Origin: a virus
Direction: 5' to 3' (one strand)
Length of the DNA: 25,863 nt
IMG/VR virus record: IMGVR_UViG_3300000115_000057
Location: 1-25,863 of that record
Shown: positions 1 through 7,727 of the stretch, one piece after another
Numbering within the stretch: position 1 is the stretch's first letter
Layout: every line of letters begins with the position of its first letter
Made by a program: the position numbers and the translations under genes
The notes under the pieces: model-generated
Told to the model about the DNA's origin: nothing
Seen by the model: only the letters and a program-made list of their open reading frames with translations
Database searches by the model: none

Positions 1-712
1 GTGAAAATATATCATCATACCCGTACATAAACCCTAATGTATACCATGGGTTTAAAGGGTTTCCATTTTCATCTAACTCATTTAACCATATTTCAGATGG
101 GTTATAACCATAAGCTCGTTCATGTCCTCTTAATATAGCACCTGCTGAAAAAGAGAATTTTTTTCCTATTGGTAACCTAGCTCTAAGTTCTGCTGAATTG
201 TAATTTAAATTAATTTTACCTACTTCTCTGGATTGTACTTTTGCGATATGATACTTACCTGTGTGTTTTAAGAAAAAATTATAATTAGTAAAATCCTCAC
301 CTCTCCATCTTTCCTTTTCAAAATGGAATTGATACTCTAACCCTTGAACCGCTGATGTTGGGGCAGAAAATACTAACTGTTCTTCTGTACCATCATAATA
401 ATTTTTAGGTTTTCTTTCATAGTCAAATCTAGCTAATTTTCTAATACCAAATCCATATCTATAATCGAAAGGAAATACTTCAGTATTATTAACTACATCA
501 GGGATAGAATATAGACTTCCATCAGGATTTGTCCTTAAAAAATAAGTGGGTTCAGCTGCTTCAATCGAATTAGATATATCTCCAGCAGCATATATTGTTC
601 CATATTTTAAAAAATCTTTATATATAGATTTAAATAGGTTAGATTTATCTTCTTGACCAAAAGAAGGTACAATATAAAGGAATATAAATACTAATGTTAA
701 TATTTTTTTCAT
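1..712 (-). CDS. Secreted outer-membrane-type protein, 3' end cut by window edge
   Basis: The frame is open from an ATG at 712-710 to the window edge, about 237 codons. The N-terminus is a clear signal peptide: two Lys, a hydrophobic run of about 14 residues, then PSFG|Q, a cleavage context typical of Bacteroidota exported proteins. The mature part alternates polar and aromatic residues in short stretches (for example SAELRARLPIGKKFSFSAG near residues 178-196), as in outer-membrane beta barrels, and is rich in Tyr, Phe and Gly. I do not recognise the family. It is preceded by its own promoter-like element and by a terminator that insulates it from the upstream gene, so it is probably transcribed alone and late. 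Possible roles are outer-membrane modification, receptor masking or a host-derived surface protein; these are inference. The gene is confident, the function is not. Confidence 0.72.
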   Translation of the reverse strand, partial: MKKILTLVFIFLYIVPSFGQEDKSNLFKSIYKDFLKYGTIYAAGDISNSIEAAEPTYFLRTNPDGSLYSIPDVVNNTEVFPFDYRYGFGIRKLARFDYERKPKNYYDGTEEQLVFSAPTSAVQGLEYQFHFEKERWRGEDFTNYNFFLKHTGKYHIAKVQSREVGKINLNYNSAELRARLPIGKKFSFSAGAILRGHERAYGYNPSEIWLNELDENGNPLNPWYTLGFMYGYDDIFS

Positions 713-760
713 ATAGTTTAAATTTAAAGTTAATTAGAAAACTATATTACAAACAACAAT

Positions 761-780
761 ATTATTTGATGATAAATATA
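761..780 (-). promoter_or_regulatory. Late-promoter-like element before the signal-peptide gene
   Basis: In the gene direction it reads ATATTTATCATCAAATAAT, a variant of the ATATTTATAAT element found before six other genes. It lies directly after the T-run of the terminator at 781-810 and about 50 nt before the ATG. The leader between them contains AATTAACTTTAAA, also present in the leader of the gene starting at 17222. Confidence 0.45.
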
Positions 781-810
781 AAAAAAGAGGGTGCTAATGC
801 ACCCTTTTTT
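781..810 (-). terminator. Bidirectional rho-independent terminator
   Basis: Perfect 6-bp stem GGGTGC/GCACCC at 789-794 and 799-804 with a 4-nt loop, extended by an A-T pair. On the minus strand it is followed by a run of seven T after TC; on the plus strand by six T. It ends transcription from the 86-aa gene and sits directly in front of the next promoter-like element. Confidence 0.85.
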
Positions 811-838
811 AATTTTCTTTTTCAAATTTTGTAATAAA

Positions 839-1099
839 TTAGATTTTATTTTTTAAGCTTATAACCCAATTTTTAAATAAATCCCAATTTCGCGTAGCAA
901 ATACACCAAACGCGATCCCTGCGTAGACTTTAAACCCAAAAGACCAAAGTACTAATCCTGCAATTAATCCTAAAATTCCTTCGATTCCATTTCCTAATAT
1001 CCAACCCTTTACGGCATTGAATGTTCTCTTAAACCAACTAAGTTTTACCGGGGGTAAAGTTGGTGTTTTACTTATTTTTGCTTTTCTTGCCATATTCAT
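839..1099 (-). CDS. Small membrane protein (two hydrophobic segments)
   Basis: 86 codons from ATG 1099; a second in-frame ATG at 1093 gives an 84-residue protein starting MARKAK, which is equally plausible since UvsX here also starts with MARK. The N-terminal third is basic (KAKISKTPTLPPVKLSWFKR). It is followed by a Gly/Leu/Ile-rich hydrophobic segment around residues 35-53 and a second around 56-68, then a basic tail. The likely topology is a small integral membrane protein of the cell envelope. It has its own promoter-like element and terminators on both sides. No enzymatic motif is visible. A holin or membrane-remodelling role is possible but unsupported. Confidence 0.7.
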   Translation of the reverse strand: MNMARKAKISKTPTLPPVKLSWFKRTFNAVKGWILGNGIEGILGLIAGLVLWSFGFKVYAGIAFGVFATRNWDLFKNWVISLKNKI

Positions 1100-1120
1100 T
1101 TAATTTTTAATTAATTTAAT

Positions 1121-1140
1121 AATTGTGTTTATAAATATAA
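1121..1140 (-). promoter_or_regulatory. Late-promoter-like element before the 86-aa membrane protein
   Basis: Gene-direction sequence TTATATTTATAAACACAATT, matching the shared ATATTTATAA core. It follows the T-run of the terminator at 1139-1167 directly, forming a terminator-promoter cassette. It lies about 25-30 nt before the ATG, with an AT-only leader and no Shine-Dalgarno sequence. Confidence 0.55.
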
Positions 1141-1167
1141 AAAAAAGGGATGCTAATACATCCCTTT
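1139..1167 (-). terminator. Rho-independent terminator after the 76-aa membrane protein
   Basis: Perfect stem GGGATG/CATCCC (1147-1152 with 1159-1164), 6-nt loop, extended by A-T pairs, followed on the minus strand by eight T. It lies just after the stop codon at 1192 and ends the run of genes that includes nrdB and nrdA. Confidence 0.87.
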
Positions 1168-1191
1168 CAACTTTATTTGTAATCTTTTATA

Positions 1192-1422
1192 CTATTTTTT
1201 TAGTATGTGAATTAGTACAAACGCACCAACTAGACCTAATAGGCCTTTTCCATCTAGATTACCAAGTATTCCCATAATATTATCCACTACAGATATATCC
1301 TTCCAAAAAGGGATACCTACTCCGCCAAATAATACTTCAAGTACTACTCCGAGTGCTATTACTGAAATACCTATCTCAGTAAGTTTATTGGCCCAAGAGC
1401 CAATTTTAGTTAAAATTTCCAT
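1192..1422 (-). CDS. Small two-helix membrane protein
   Basis: I place the start at ATG 1422-1420 (76 aa, MEILTKIGSWANK...). An in-frame ATG at 1461 would add 13 residues, but these are poorly structured and would consume most of the leader. There are two hydrophobic segments: residues 15-33 (IGISVIALGVVLEVLFGGV) and the C-terminal 59-73 (GLLGLVGAFVLIHIL), ending in two Lys. It lies 77 nt downstream of the nrdA stop and before a strong terminator, so it could be read through from the nrd operon or from a promoter in 1423-1498 (a TATAAT-like hexamer is present there). Function unknown; a small holin-like protein is one possibility, without direct evidence. Confidence 0.65.
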   Translation of the reverse strand: MEILTKIGSWANKLTEIGISVIALGVVLEVLFGGVGIPFWKDISVVDNIMGILGNLDGKGLLGLVGAFVLIHILKK

Positions 1423-1498
1423 AAAATATATGATTTTAGTTAAACAAAATGTAACTAACAACTATGAAGTTTGGTGGAATTCCATATTATACATATTA

Positions 1499-3214
1499 CT
1501 AACCATCACAAGCTACACAATCTGCCATTCTTGATCCTAAATCTCCTTTAATAACACTATCAGTTCTTAAGTAATAAAACGTTTTAATACCTAATTTCCA
1601 TCCTTCTAAATGTACTTGATTTATCCATTTTGGTGAATCATTTACATCAAAAGATAGATTTAATGATTGAGTTTGATCAATATAACGCTGTCTAATTGCC
1701 GCTTGGCGCACTAGTTCTAATTGATTAATTTCGGGGAATGTTAAAAACAATTCTTTTTCTTCTGGGTTTAGAATATTATCTGGTAAACCTTGTGCTGAAC
1801 CATCCTCAGCTAACATTTGATCCCACCATTTATCTTTATCTTCACCCTTTTCAATTAAAATAGATTGTAATACTTTATTTTTTCTAATAAAAGTACCTTT
1901 AGCACCATTAAAAGTGTAAATATTAGCAGGTAGAGGTTCAATACCAGCACTAATACCACCACAAATAACTGAATTAGATACTGTTGGAGCAATTGCTAAT
2001 AAATGTGTATTTCTCATACCTGTACCTCTACACCATAAAGGTTCTCCATATTCTTGAGCTAAGGCCATAGATGCTTTTTCTGCTTTACTCCTAATGTCTG
2101 AAAATATATTATGAGTATGTGCTGTAGATGCTATTGAATTAAAGGGTAATTCTTTTTGTTGTAAGAAAGAATGCCAACCCATTACACCTAAACCTAAAGC
2201 TCTACCTTTACGAGCATGGTTATATGTTCTTTCTAATGAAGTTTTACCTGCTGATTTATCAATAAATTCTTGCATTACTCCATCTAGGAACCAAGTAGCT
2301 AATTCAACGGCATCTGTATCTTTCCATTCATCATATTTAGATAAATTCATAGAAGATAGACAACAAATAAAACTATGTTCTTCATCTGTAAATAATGTAA
2401 TTTCAGAACAAATATTTGTCATACTTACATCTAAATTATTTAGTCTATAAGCTATTGGGTTATCTTTATTAACATTATCCTTATACATTATATAGGGTTC
2501 ACCTGTTTCCATTCTTGACTTTAAAACAGTAGCCCATCTATTCATTGCTTCTGGATCTCTTGCTTCTAGCTTTCTCATAAATGAATCTCCTACAACAACA
2601 CATTGATGTAAATTTAGACATTGTCTGTTTGGATCACCTTTTGGTCTACGAATTTGTAAAAATTCTTCTATATCTCCATGTTCTATATCTAAATTAACAG
2701 ATGCTGCTCCTCTTCGAACATTACCTTGGTTAGTAGCAATAATTGATGAATCAAATATTTTAGCCCATGGTACTACACCTTCACTTTTACCATTTCCTGA
2801 GATTTCAGTTCCACGTTCTCTAATGCGGTTTAACGAAATACCCACACCCCCACCGGATGCTGTTAATTTCATTAGTTCCGCGTTAGTTAAACCTATTCCA
2901 CGTATTGAATCGGGTGTATCAACACCAAAACACGAAATTGGTAGACCACGATCAGTTCCCATATTTGATAATACAGGTGATGCTAATCCTAACCAACCAT
3001 TCCACATAATTTTAAAGAATTTATTAGCTAATTCTGGTTTTTTAAGTCTATTAGCAGCGGCATTAGAAACTCTTCTATATGCTTTTTTTACATCTTCTCC
3101 TGGTAGTAAATAACCTTTGGATATAGTTGCTAAAGAAATTTCATCCATCCATTCTGGGTAGTTTTTTCCTTTTTCCCAATTTGTATAATCTACTTGTAAT
3201 GCGTTGTTTTCCAT
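1499..3214 (-). CDS. nrdA: Ribonucleoside-diphosphate reductase, large (alpha) subunit
   Basis: Class I ribonucleotide reductase catalytic subunit; it reduces ribonucleotides to deoxyribonucleotides for phage DNA synthesis in the cytoplasm. Visible features at 571 aa: Cys95 in PISCFG, the Asn267-x-Cys269-x-Glu271 catalytic triad in TNICSEI, the partner Cys at 284/285, the radical-transfer pair Tyr547-Tyr548 in FYYLRT, and the redox-active C-terminal Cys566-x-x-Cys569. It is much shorter than E. coli NrdA (761 aa) because it begins almost at the first catalytic domain: the N-terminal ATP-cone that senses dATP is absent. It starts 3 nt after the nrdB stop, so the two are translated as one operon. 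The leader is A-rich without a Shine-Dalgarno sequence. Assignment very confident. Confidence 0.97.
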   Translation of the reverse strand: MENNALQVDYTNWEKGKNYPEWMDEISLATISKGYLLPGEDVKKAYRRVSNAAANRLKKPELANKFFKIMWNGWLGLASPVLSNMGTDRGLPISCFGVDTPDSIRGIGLTNAELMKLTASGGGVGISLNRIRERGTEISGNGKSEGVVPWAKIFDSSIIATNQGNVRRGAASVNLDIEHGDIEEFLQIRRPKGDPNRQCLNLHQCVVVGDSFMRKLEARDPEAMNRWATVLKSRMETGEPYIMYKDNVNKDNPIAYRLNNLDVSMTNICSEITLFTDEEHSFICCLSSMNLSKYDEWKDTDAVELATWFLDGVMQEFIDKSAGKTSLERTYNHARKGRALGLGVMGWHSFLQQKELPFNSIASTAHTHNIFSDIRSKAEKASMALAQEYGEPLWCRGTGMRNTHLLAIAPTVSNSVICGGISAGIEPLPANIYTFNGAKGTFIRKNKVLQSILIEKGEDKDKWWDQMLAEDGSAQGLPDNILNPEEKELFLTFPEINQLELVRQAAIRQRYIDQTQSLNLSFDVNDSPKWINQVHLEGWKLGIKTFYYLRTDSVIKGDLGSRMADCVACDG

Positions 3215-3217
3215 ATT

Positions 3218-4204
3218 TTAAAATAAACTGTTTGCGTCCCAATTTTGAACACCTTTACTATAATTTGTTACTCGGTTTGCGAAAAAATCTGTATGTTGTT
3301 TTCCACCTGATAGACTATCAAACCATTTCATTCTTTTTACTGCATCTTTATCTATCCCATTAACTATAGATCCATACCCTAAATCACTCATTTTAGTATT
3401 TACTCTATGTTTAATAAATGAAATTAAATCATATTTTGGACAACCCTTTAAATCCCCCATTTCATATACTTTATCAATAAAATCTAATTCTAATTTTAAA
3501 GACAATTTAGCCGCTTCTTCAATATCAGCTTTTAATTCTAGAGTGTTATATTCTGGGTGTTCTTCCATTAGGGTTCTAAATAACCAGCATCCTGCTTCAG
3601 AATGTAAGGATTCATCTCTAATACTCCACTCAACAATTTGACCTACTCCTTTAAGTTTATTATCTAGTTTAAAAGAAAGTAATACTGCAAATGAAGAAAA
3701 TAAATTAACTCCTTCTGTAAAAGCAGAAAAGACTGCTAGTGATTTTGCTCTTTCATGCCAATTAGGAGTACCATCATGAGAATCTCTTACAGTAGTTAAT
3801 GCTTCTATTTTTGCCATAGTAGCTTCATCTTCCAAAAATTCAGCAAAGTTATCTAATCCTAATTCTTCATTTAATAAAGAATAAGCTTCGGCATGAATGG
3901 TTTCAAATGCACCAAATGTAACAGCCATTTTAATTATTTCAGGTTTTCTAAACCAACTAGTTACTAAGGTAGTCCAATAATCATTTACTACAGTTTCTGT
4001 TTGAGCAAAACCTTTTAAAATTGTACCAATAATGTTTTTTTCATGGGGTTCTAAATTTTGTTTCCAATCATTAACATCACTCATCATTGGGACTTCGGTA
4101 TGTAACCAGTGTGCTTGTTGTTGTTTAAGCCAATAGTCTGAGGCTTGTTGGTATTCGAAAGGTTTATAAACAATTCTTTCTTGTGTGATGTCTTTTTTTG
4201 CCAT
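3218..4204 (-). CDS. nrdB: Ribonucleoside-diphosphate reductase, small (beta) subunit
   Basis: Radical-generating ferritin-like subunit of class I ribonucleotide reductase, partner of the downstream NrdA. At 328 aa it keeps the carboxylate/His metal ligands in the expected order: Glu70, Glu101-x-x-His104, Glu164 and Glu198-x-x-His201 (RDESLH). Tyr108 sits four residues after His104, exactly where the E. coli radical Tyr122 follows His118. It is therefore a tyrosyl-radical class Ia/Ib type, not a Tyr-less class Ic. The C-terminus (NSLF) is the usual flexible peptide that docks on the alpha subunit. It starts 13 nt after the helicase stop and ends 3 nt before nrdA, inside the replication operon. 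Confidence 0.96.
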   Translation of the reverse strand: MAKKDITQERIVYKPFEYQQASDYWLKQQQAHWLHTEVPMMSDVNDWKQNLEPHEKNIIGTILKGFAQTETVVNDYWTTLVTSWFRKPEIIKMAVTFGAFETIHAEAYSLLNEELGLDNFAEFLEDEATMAKIEALTTVRDSHDGTPNWHERAKSLAVFSAFTEGVNLFSSFAVLLSFKLDNKLKGVGQIVEWSIRDESLHSEAGCWLFRTLMEEHPEYNTLELKADIEEAAKLSLKLELDFIDKVYEMGDLKGCPKYDLISFIKHRVNTKMSDLGYGSIVNGIDKDAVKRMKWFDSLSGGKQHTDFFANRVTNYSKGVQNWDANSLF

Positions 4205-4217
4205 TTATTTCTTTTAT

Positions 4218-5591
4218 TTAAGGGTTTAATTCAAAAAATTTCTTACGTAACAGTTGTTTATCAAAATTATCTACATCTGTATCAAATTTATTAGAACGTG
4301 GTTGTAATGCTGCTGCTTCGGGTTCATCCCCTTCAACATACTCATTTTTTACTATAAAATGTCCCGTTGAAGTATCAGCTTCAATACCAAAGGTAATTCC
4401 ATCCATCCCATATCTGTTTTTCATTAAATGGAATCTACCTGTGTTATTAACTTTATCTTCTTTTTTACGAGAAAGTGACATACAAAAATCGGTTATCATT
4501 ATCTTATCATAAGATCCTGCAGCCTTATCTCCTTGGATGACATTATCATTTGCACCTGCACGATTAACTTGAGAAACAGACCAAATTGGTATATTTAACT
4601 GTCTAGCTAATCCCTTAGTACTTGTATAAATATCATCAATTTCATCCTTACGTTCACGATTTGTTTTTCTTGATGAAAGTAAGTCTACATAATCAATAAT
4701 TACCAAATCTGGTTTAACTCCCATACTTGTGCTTTTCGCAATATGTGACTCAATAGTTGAGACTGATGCTCTACCTGTTGGGTATTCTTTAATTATTAGT
4801 TTACCAGGCAATTGAGGTATAATTTCTTCTACTTTTTCTCTTTGGGAATCGATTTTATTAACTGGTATTTTAGTGAAAAAAGCATCGTATCTTTTACCAA
4901 CATATTCCTCTCCTAATTCAAGTGTATAATGTAATACATTATATCCTAACCTAACAGCATGTCCTCCTAATGCTACTAATGACCAAGATTTACCACCTCC
5001 TGGATTACCAAATATGAGACCAAAATCTCCATTTCCCAATCCACCTTGTAATAAGTTATTAATTTTGTCCCAAGGGGTAGGTACAGTTTCTCTTGAATTT
5101 TCTCTATAACGTTCTTCAATATCTTTAACATATTCATGTCCTATATTTTTATCCTGTCCTGCTTTTAAAGCATTATCTACAATAAAACGAATACCATCAA
5201 AGTCGCCTGCTTTCAATAAGTCCACAGACGACATTAAGGCCTTTTTCAATTGTTGGTTTTTACAAAAATTAGTAAATTCTTCTTGTACATATTCTAAATC
5301 ATCATCCGAGCTAACAAATGCTTGTTTTAATTGCTCTTTAATAGATATCTGTAGTACTTCATTATCTACCTTTTGTAATTCTACTTTTAATATATCTAAT
5401 GAGGGAGTAGTATGGTACTTATCATAATAGTTAAGTACCTCTTTAATCGCCCATTTTTGTGCCTGATTTTCAAAATATTCTTCTGATATAATATCATGGA
5501 TATTAGTAAGAAATTCTTTATGAGTTAACAGAGATGATAATACTTTAATTTGAAAATCATGTCCGTATTGATTTATACTATTTAATGTCAT
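4218..5591 (-). CDS. Replicative DNA helicase, DnaB/T4 gp41 type
   Basis: RecA-fold hexameric helicase of the DnaB family, expected to unwind the replication fork as T4 gp41 does. 457 aa. The N-terminal 1-145 is helical and resembles the DnaB N-domain (LTHKEFLTNIHDIISEEYF). Walker A is G195-S202 (GNPGGGKS), and Walker B is the hydrophobic strand ending in Asp300 (DLVIIDYVDLL). A glycine loop at 183-187 precedes the core, and a Gln-Val-Asn (SQVNRAG) sensor motif lies near residue 340. The ATG is preceded by AAAAGG at a suitable distance, one of the few Shine-Dalgarno-like sites here. It lies 11 nt from the RNase H gene upstream and 13 nt from nrdB. The matching primase and clamp genes are not in the window. 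Confidence 0.93.
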   Translation of the reverse strand: MTLNSINQYGHDFQIKVLSSLLTHKEFLTNIHDIISEEYFENQAQKWAIKEVLNYYDKYHTTPSLDILKVELQKVDNEVLQISIKEQLKQAFVSSDDDLEYVQEEFTNFCKNQQLKKALMSSVDLLKAGDFDGIRFIVDNALKAGQDKNIGHEYVKDIEERYRENSRETVPTPWDKINNLLQGGLGNGDFGLIFGNPGGGKSWSLVALGGHAVRLGYNVLHYTLELGEEYVGKRYDAFFTKIPVNKIDSQREKVEEIIPQLPGKLIIKEYPTGRASVSTIESHIAKSTSMGVKPDLVIIDYVDLLSSRKTNRERKDEIDDIYTSTKGLARQLNIPIWSVSQVNRAGANDNVIQGDKAAGSYDKIMITDFCMSLSRKKEDKVNNTGRFHLMKNRYGMDGITFGIEADTSTGHFIVKNEYVEGDEPEAAALQPRSNKFDTDVDNFDKQLLRKKFFELNP

Positions 5592-5602
5592 TTATAACCT
5601 TT

Positions 5603-6643
5603 TTATTTTTCATAAGTTGGAAATAGAGCAAATATATCTTTTAACCATGAATCTAAATTCCTAATCATTCCTCCTAGTTTATCTTCATTATAAAATGAAA
5701 TAAACATTTCAGAATTAAATTCAGGTAAATCTTCATCTATTAAATTATCTATATGTTCTTTTCCTCTATCATCAATCATTGGAGTGCTTAAATCCATAAC
5801 TTTGTAATTAGTTTCAATCCTAGATTGTTCTTGAACAATGCGGGAATATACAACATGTTCCTTGAATTTCCTAGCAGATATGTCGAAAATATCATCTAAA
5901 GTTAAATCATGGGTTTTTAATTCAGGAAATTTTTTAAATATACCTTTTGCACCTAACCCTTTAATACCTTGAATATTATCTGAACTATCTCCCAATAATG
6001 TTTTATGTAAAATAAAATTAGAGGGTTTTAAACCAAATTTTTCTTCTACTGTTTTAGGAGTATAATATTCCTTCTCCATTGGTCTATAGACAATAATTTT
6101 ATCTGTTACTAACTGTAGGAAATCTTTATCACTAGATACTATAAAACAAGTTGAATTATGTTTTTCTACTAATTTTTCAGCTAACACGGCTATAATGTCA
6201 TCCGCTTCTACTTTATCGAGTATGGTGGTTTTAACAGGTAATAGCTTTAGATATTGTATTATACGTACAATTTGGTCGATTTTTGAGTCATGTTCTTCCT
6301 CAATGTTATCAAATGCTTCCCAATTAGTAATCCTAGATAAATTTCTTGTTCCCTTGTACTCGGAGAGCAGATTCTTACGATTTACTGTTGAACCTGCTCC
6401 GTCGAATACTACATAAACAGAAGTTGGATTTGTTTGTCTAATCATAGCACCCAAAGAGCGAAAGAATCCTCCTAACCCACCAATATGAACTCCATCAGGA
6501 TTAACCATATTCATCATAGCAAAATTTCTAAAAAATAAATTTAAACCATCTAAGATTAATACTCTGTCGTGTCTATTTTGGGTAGGGATCTCCTGATCTT
6601 CCTGGATATCATCCAGAAGATTAAATAACTCTTTGTGTTTCAT
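5603..6643 (-). CDS. rnh: 5'-3' exonuclease / RNase H, FEN-1 family (T4 Rnh-like)
   Basis: Structure-specific 5' nuclease expected to remove RNA primers from Okazaki fragments, like T4 RNase H. 346 aa. Metal-binding acidic residues follow the family order: Asp32 (ILDGLN), Asp81 (VVFDGAG), Glu146/Asp148/Asp149 (VEADDI), Asp172/Asp174 (SSDKDF) and Asp219/Asp222 (GDSSDN). The helix-hairpin-helix motif GIKGLGAKG at 226-234 follows directly. An Arg/Lys-rich arch region lies around 88-105. The N-terminal 25 residues are acidic and hydrophilic, before the first beta strand. It sits 8 nt after the uvsX stop and 11 nt before the helicase, consistent with coupled expression. No truncation seen. Confidence 0.93.
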   Translation of the reverse strand: MKHKELFNLLDDIQEDQEIPTQNRHDRVLILDGLNLFFRNFAMMNMVNPDGVHIGGLGGFFRSLGAMIRQTNPTSVYVVFDGAGSTVNRKNLLSEYKGTRNLSRITNWEAFDNIEEEHDSKIDQIVRIIQYLKLLPVKTTILDKVEADDIIAVLAEKLVEKHNSTCFIVSSDKDFLQLVTDKIIVYRPMEKEYYTPKTVEEKFGLKPSNFILHKTLLGDSSDNIQGIKGLGAKGIFKKFPELKTHDLTLDDIFDISARKFKEHVVYSRIVQEQSRIETNYKVMDLSTPMIDDRGKEHIDNLIDEDLPEFNSEMFISFYNEDKLGGMIRNLDSWLKDIFALFPTYEK

Positions 6644-6651
6644 GTTTTTGT

Positions 6652-7725
6652 TTATAAGTCTTGTACGTCGTAAAGTACAGGGGTTACATCTTCTTGGTCT
6701 TCTACAATTTTGAATGTTCCACCACCTAAGATTTTAGTCCACTCATCTGAATGTTCTTTCTTATAGTTGTTTTTATCCTTATCTGTATCTTGGATAAAAC
6801 CATGGTTTGTCATAACAATTTTACCTCTTGATTGCATACCATTAACATGGTTTTTATCAATTTGTAAGTTTGTTCTTTTACCCCATTCAACTTGTTTACC
6901 ACCTTTAATTGCTTTAATCTTAGAAGTACCAGCATTGGATACATTTCCAAATGTAACTACAAATGTTGCATCATACCACATAGCCATTCCACCTTTATTC
7001 ATCATCTTTGGTTGACCCATAGGTGATTCTGCTTTAGCAGTCCATACTTTATTAATACAGCAAAGTGTATTAGTAAAGGGTGATGATTCTTTACGTGACA
7101 TTACAATACTTTGGTTAACTGTATTACCAAATTGTGTTGACATTGCTCCAGCATTCCATTCATTATTATTTTTTAGTTTTTCAACTGACATTGCACAAGG
7201 AATAGAACCAATTGAATCCCAAAAGAATGCTAAATCATAAGGCAAATTACCTTTTTTCTGTTCATTCTGTAAATCCATTATAAATGCTGCTACGTCTTCA
7301 ATAGTATGTAAAGTTTCTCTATCAACATAAATAAAATTACCTTCATAATCTACAACATTATCTTCATCATCTTTAATTAGTTTAACTTCTAATCCCATTT
7401 GAGCGGCATGTTCCCAATTCCATTTCATTTCAGTAATAATAAAAACAGGTAATACCCCCATTTTTTGTGCTGATACTGCTGCTTCAAGTAAAGCTGTTGT
7501 TTTACCTGTATCAGAATGTCCTCTAAGTAATGAAATATGTCCCATTGGAACTCCTGGTACTCCAGATATTTCTTGGAATGCTGGAGATAATGGTATCCAT
7601 TTTTGTTCTTTAAATTTAACGTTTTTATCTAAACCTTTAGATGATTTAAATTTATTTAAGTCAAATTTGCTCTTAATCTCAGCAGACACTGCTGCTGAGA
7701 GAGACTTTGATGCCTTTCTTGCCAT
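6652..7725 (-). CDS. uvsX: UvsX-like RecA-family recombinase
   Basis: Strand-exchange ATPase that drives recombination-dependent replication and repair in T4-type phages. 357 aa, slightly shorter than T4 UvsX (about 390). Walker A is G69-T76 (GHSDTGKT), preceded by a beta strand (ISLLR). Walker B is the hydrophobic strand ending in Asp170 (LAFFWDSIGSIP), with the S-x-G-S-x-P turn typical of UvsX. The conserved Glu100 after FIIT fits the catalytic glutamate position. The C-terminus is acidic. The ATG is 2 nt after the gp32-like stop, so the two partners, which load together on single-stranded DNA in T4, are translationally coupled. Confidence 0.94.
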   Translation of the reverse strand: MARKASKSLSAAVSAEIKSKFDLNKFKSSKGLDKNVKFKEQKWIPLSPAFQEISGVPGVPMGHISLLRGHSDTGKTTALLEAAVSAQKMGVLPVFIITEMKWNWEHAAQMGLEVKLIKDDEDNVVDYEGNFIYVDRETLHTIEDVAAFIMDLQNEQKKGNLPYDLAFFWDSIGSIPCAMSVEKLKNNNEWNAGAMSTQFGNTVNQSIVMSRKESSPFTNTLCCINKVWTAKAESPMGQPKMMNKGGMAMWYDATFVVTFGNVSNAGTSKIKAIKGGKQVEWGKRTNLQIDKNHVNGMQSRGKIVMTNHGFIQDTDKDKNNYKKEHSDEWTKILGGGTFKIVEDQEDVTPVLYDVQDL

Positions 7726-7727
7726 AT

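Noticed and set aside
1423-1461. Longer start (89 aa) for the small membrane protein
   Set aside because: The extra 13 residues fall in the likely leader; the ATG at 1422 gives a compact two-helix protein.
3214-3218. Possible NrdB-NrdA fusion or frameshift at the 3-nt junction
   Set aside because: nrdB ends with a normal C-terminal peptide and stop, and nrdA starts at its own ATG; ordinary operon spacing.
2823-3363. Plus-strand frames opposite nrdA and the nrdA/nrdB junction
   Set aside because: They are shadows of strongly recognised minus-strand coding sequence.
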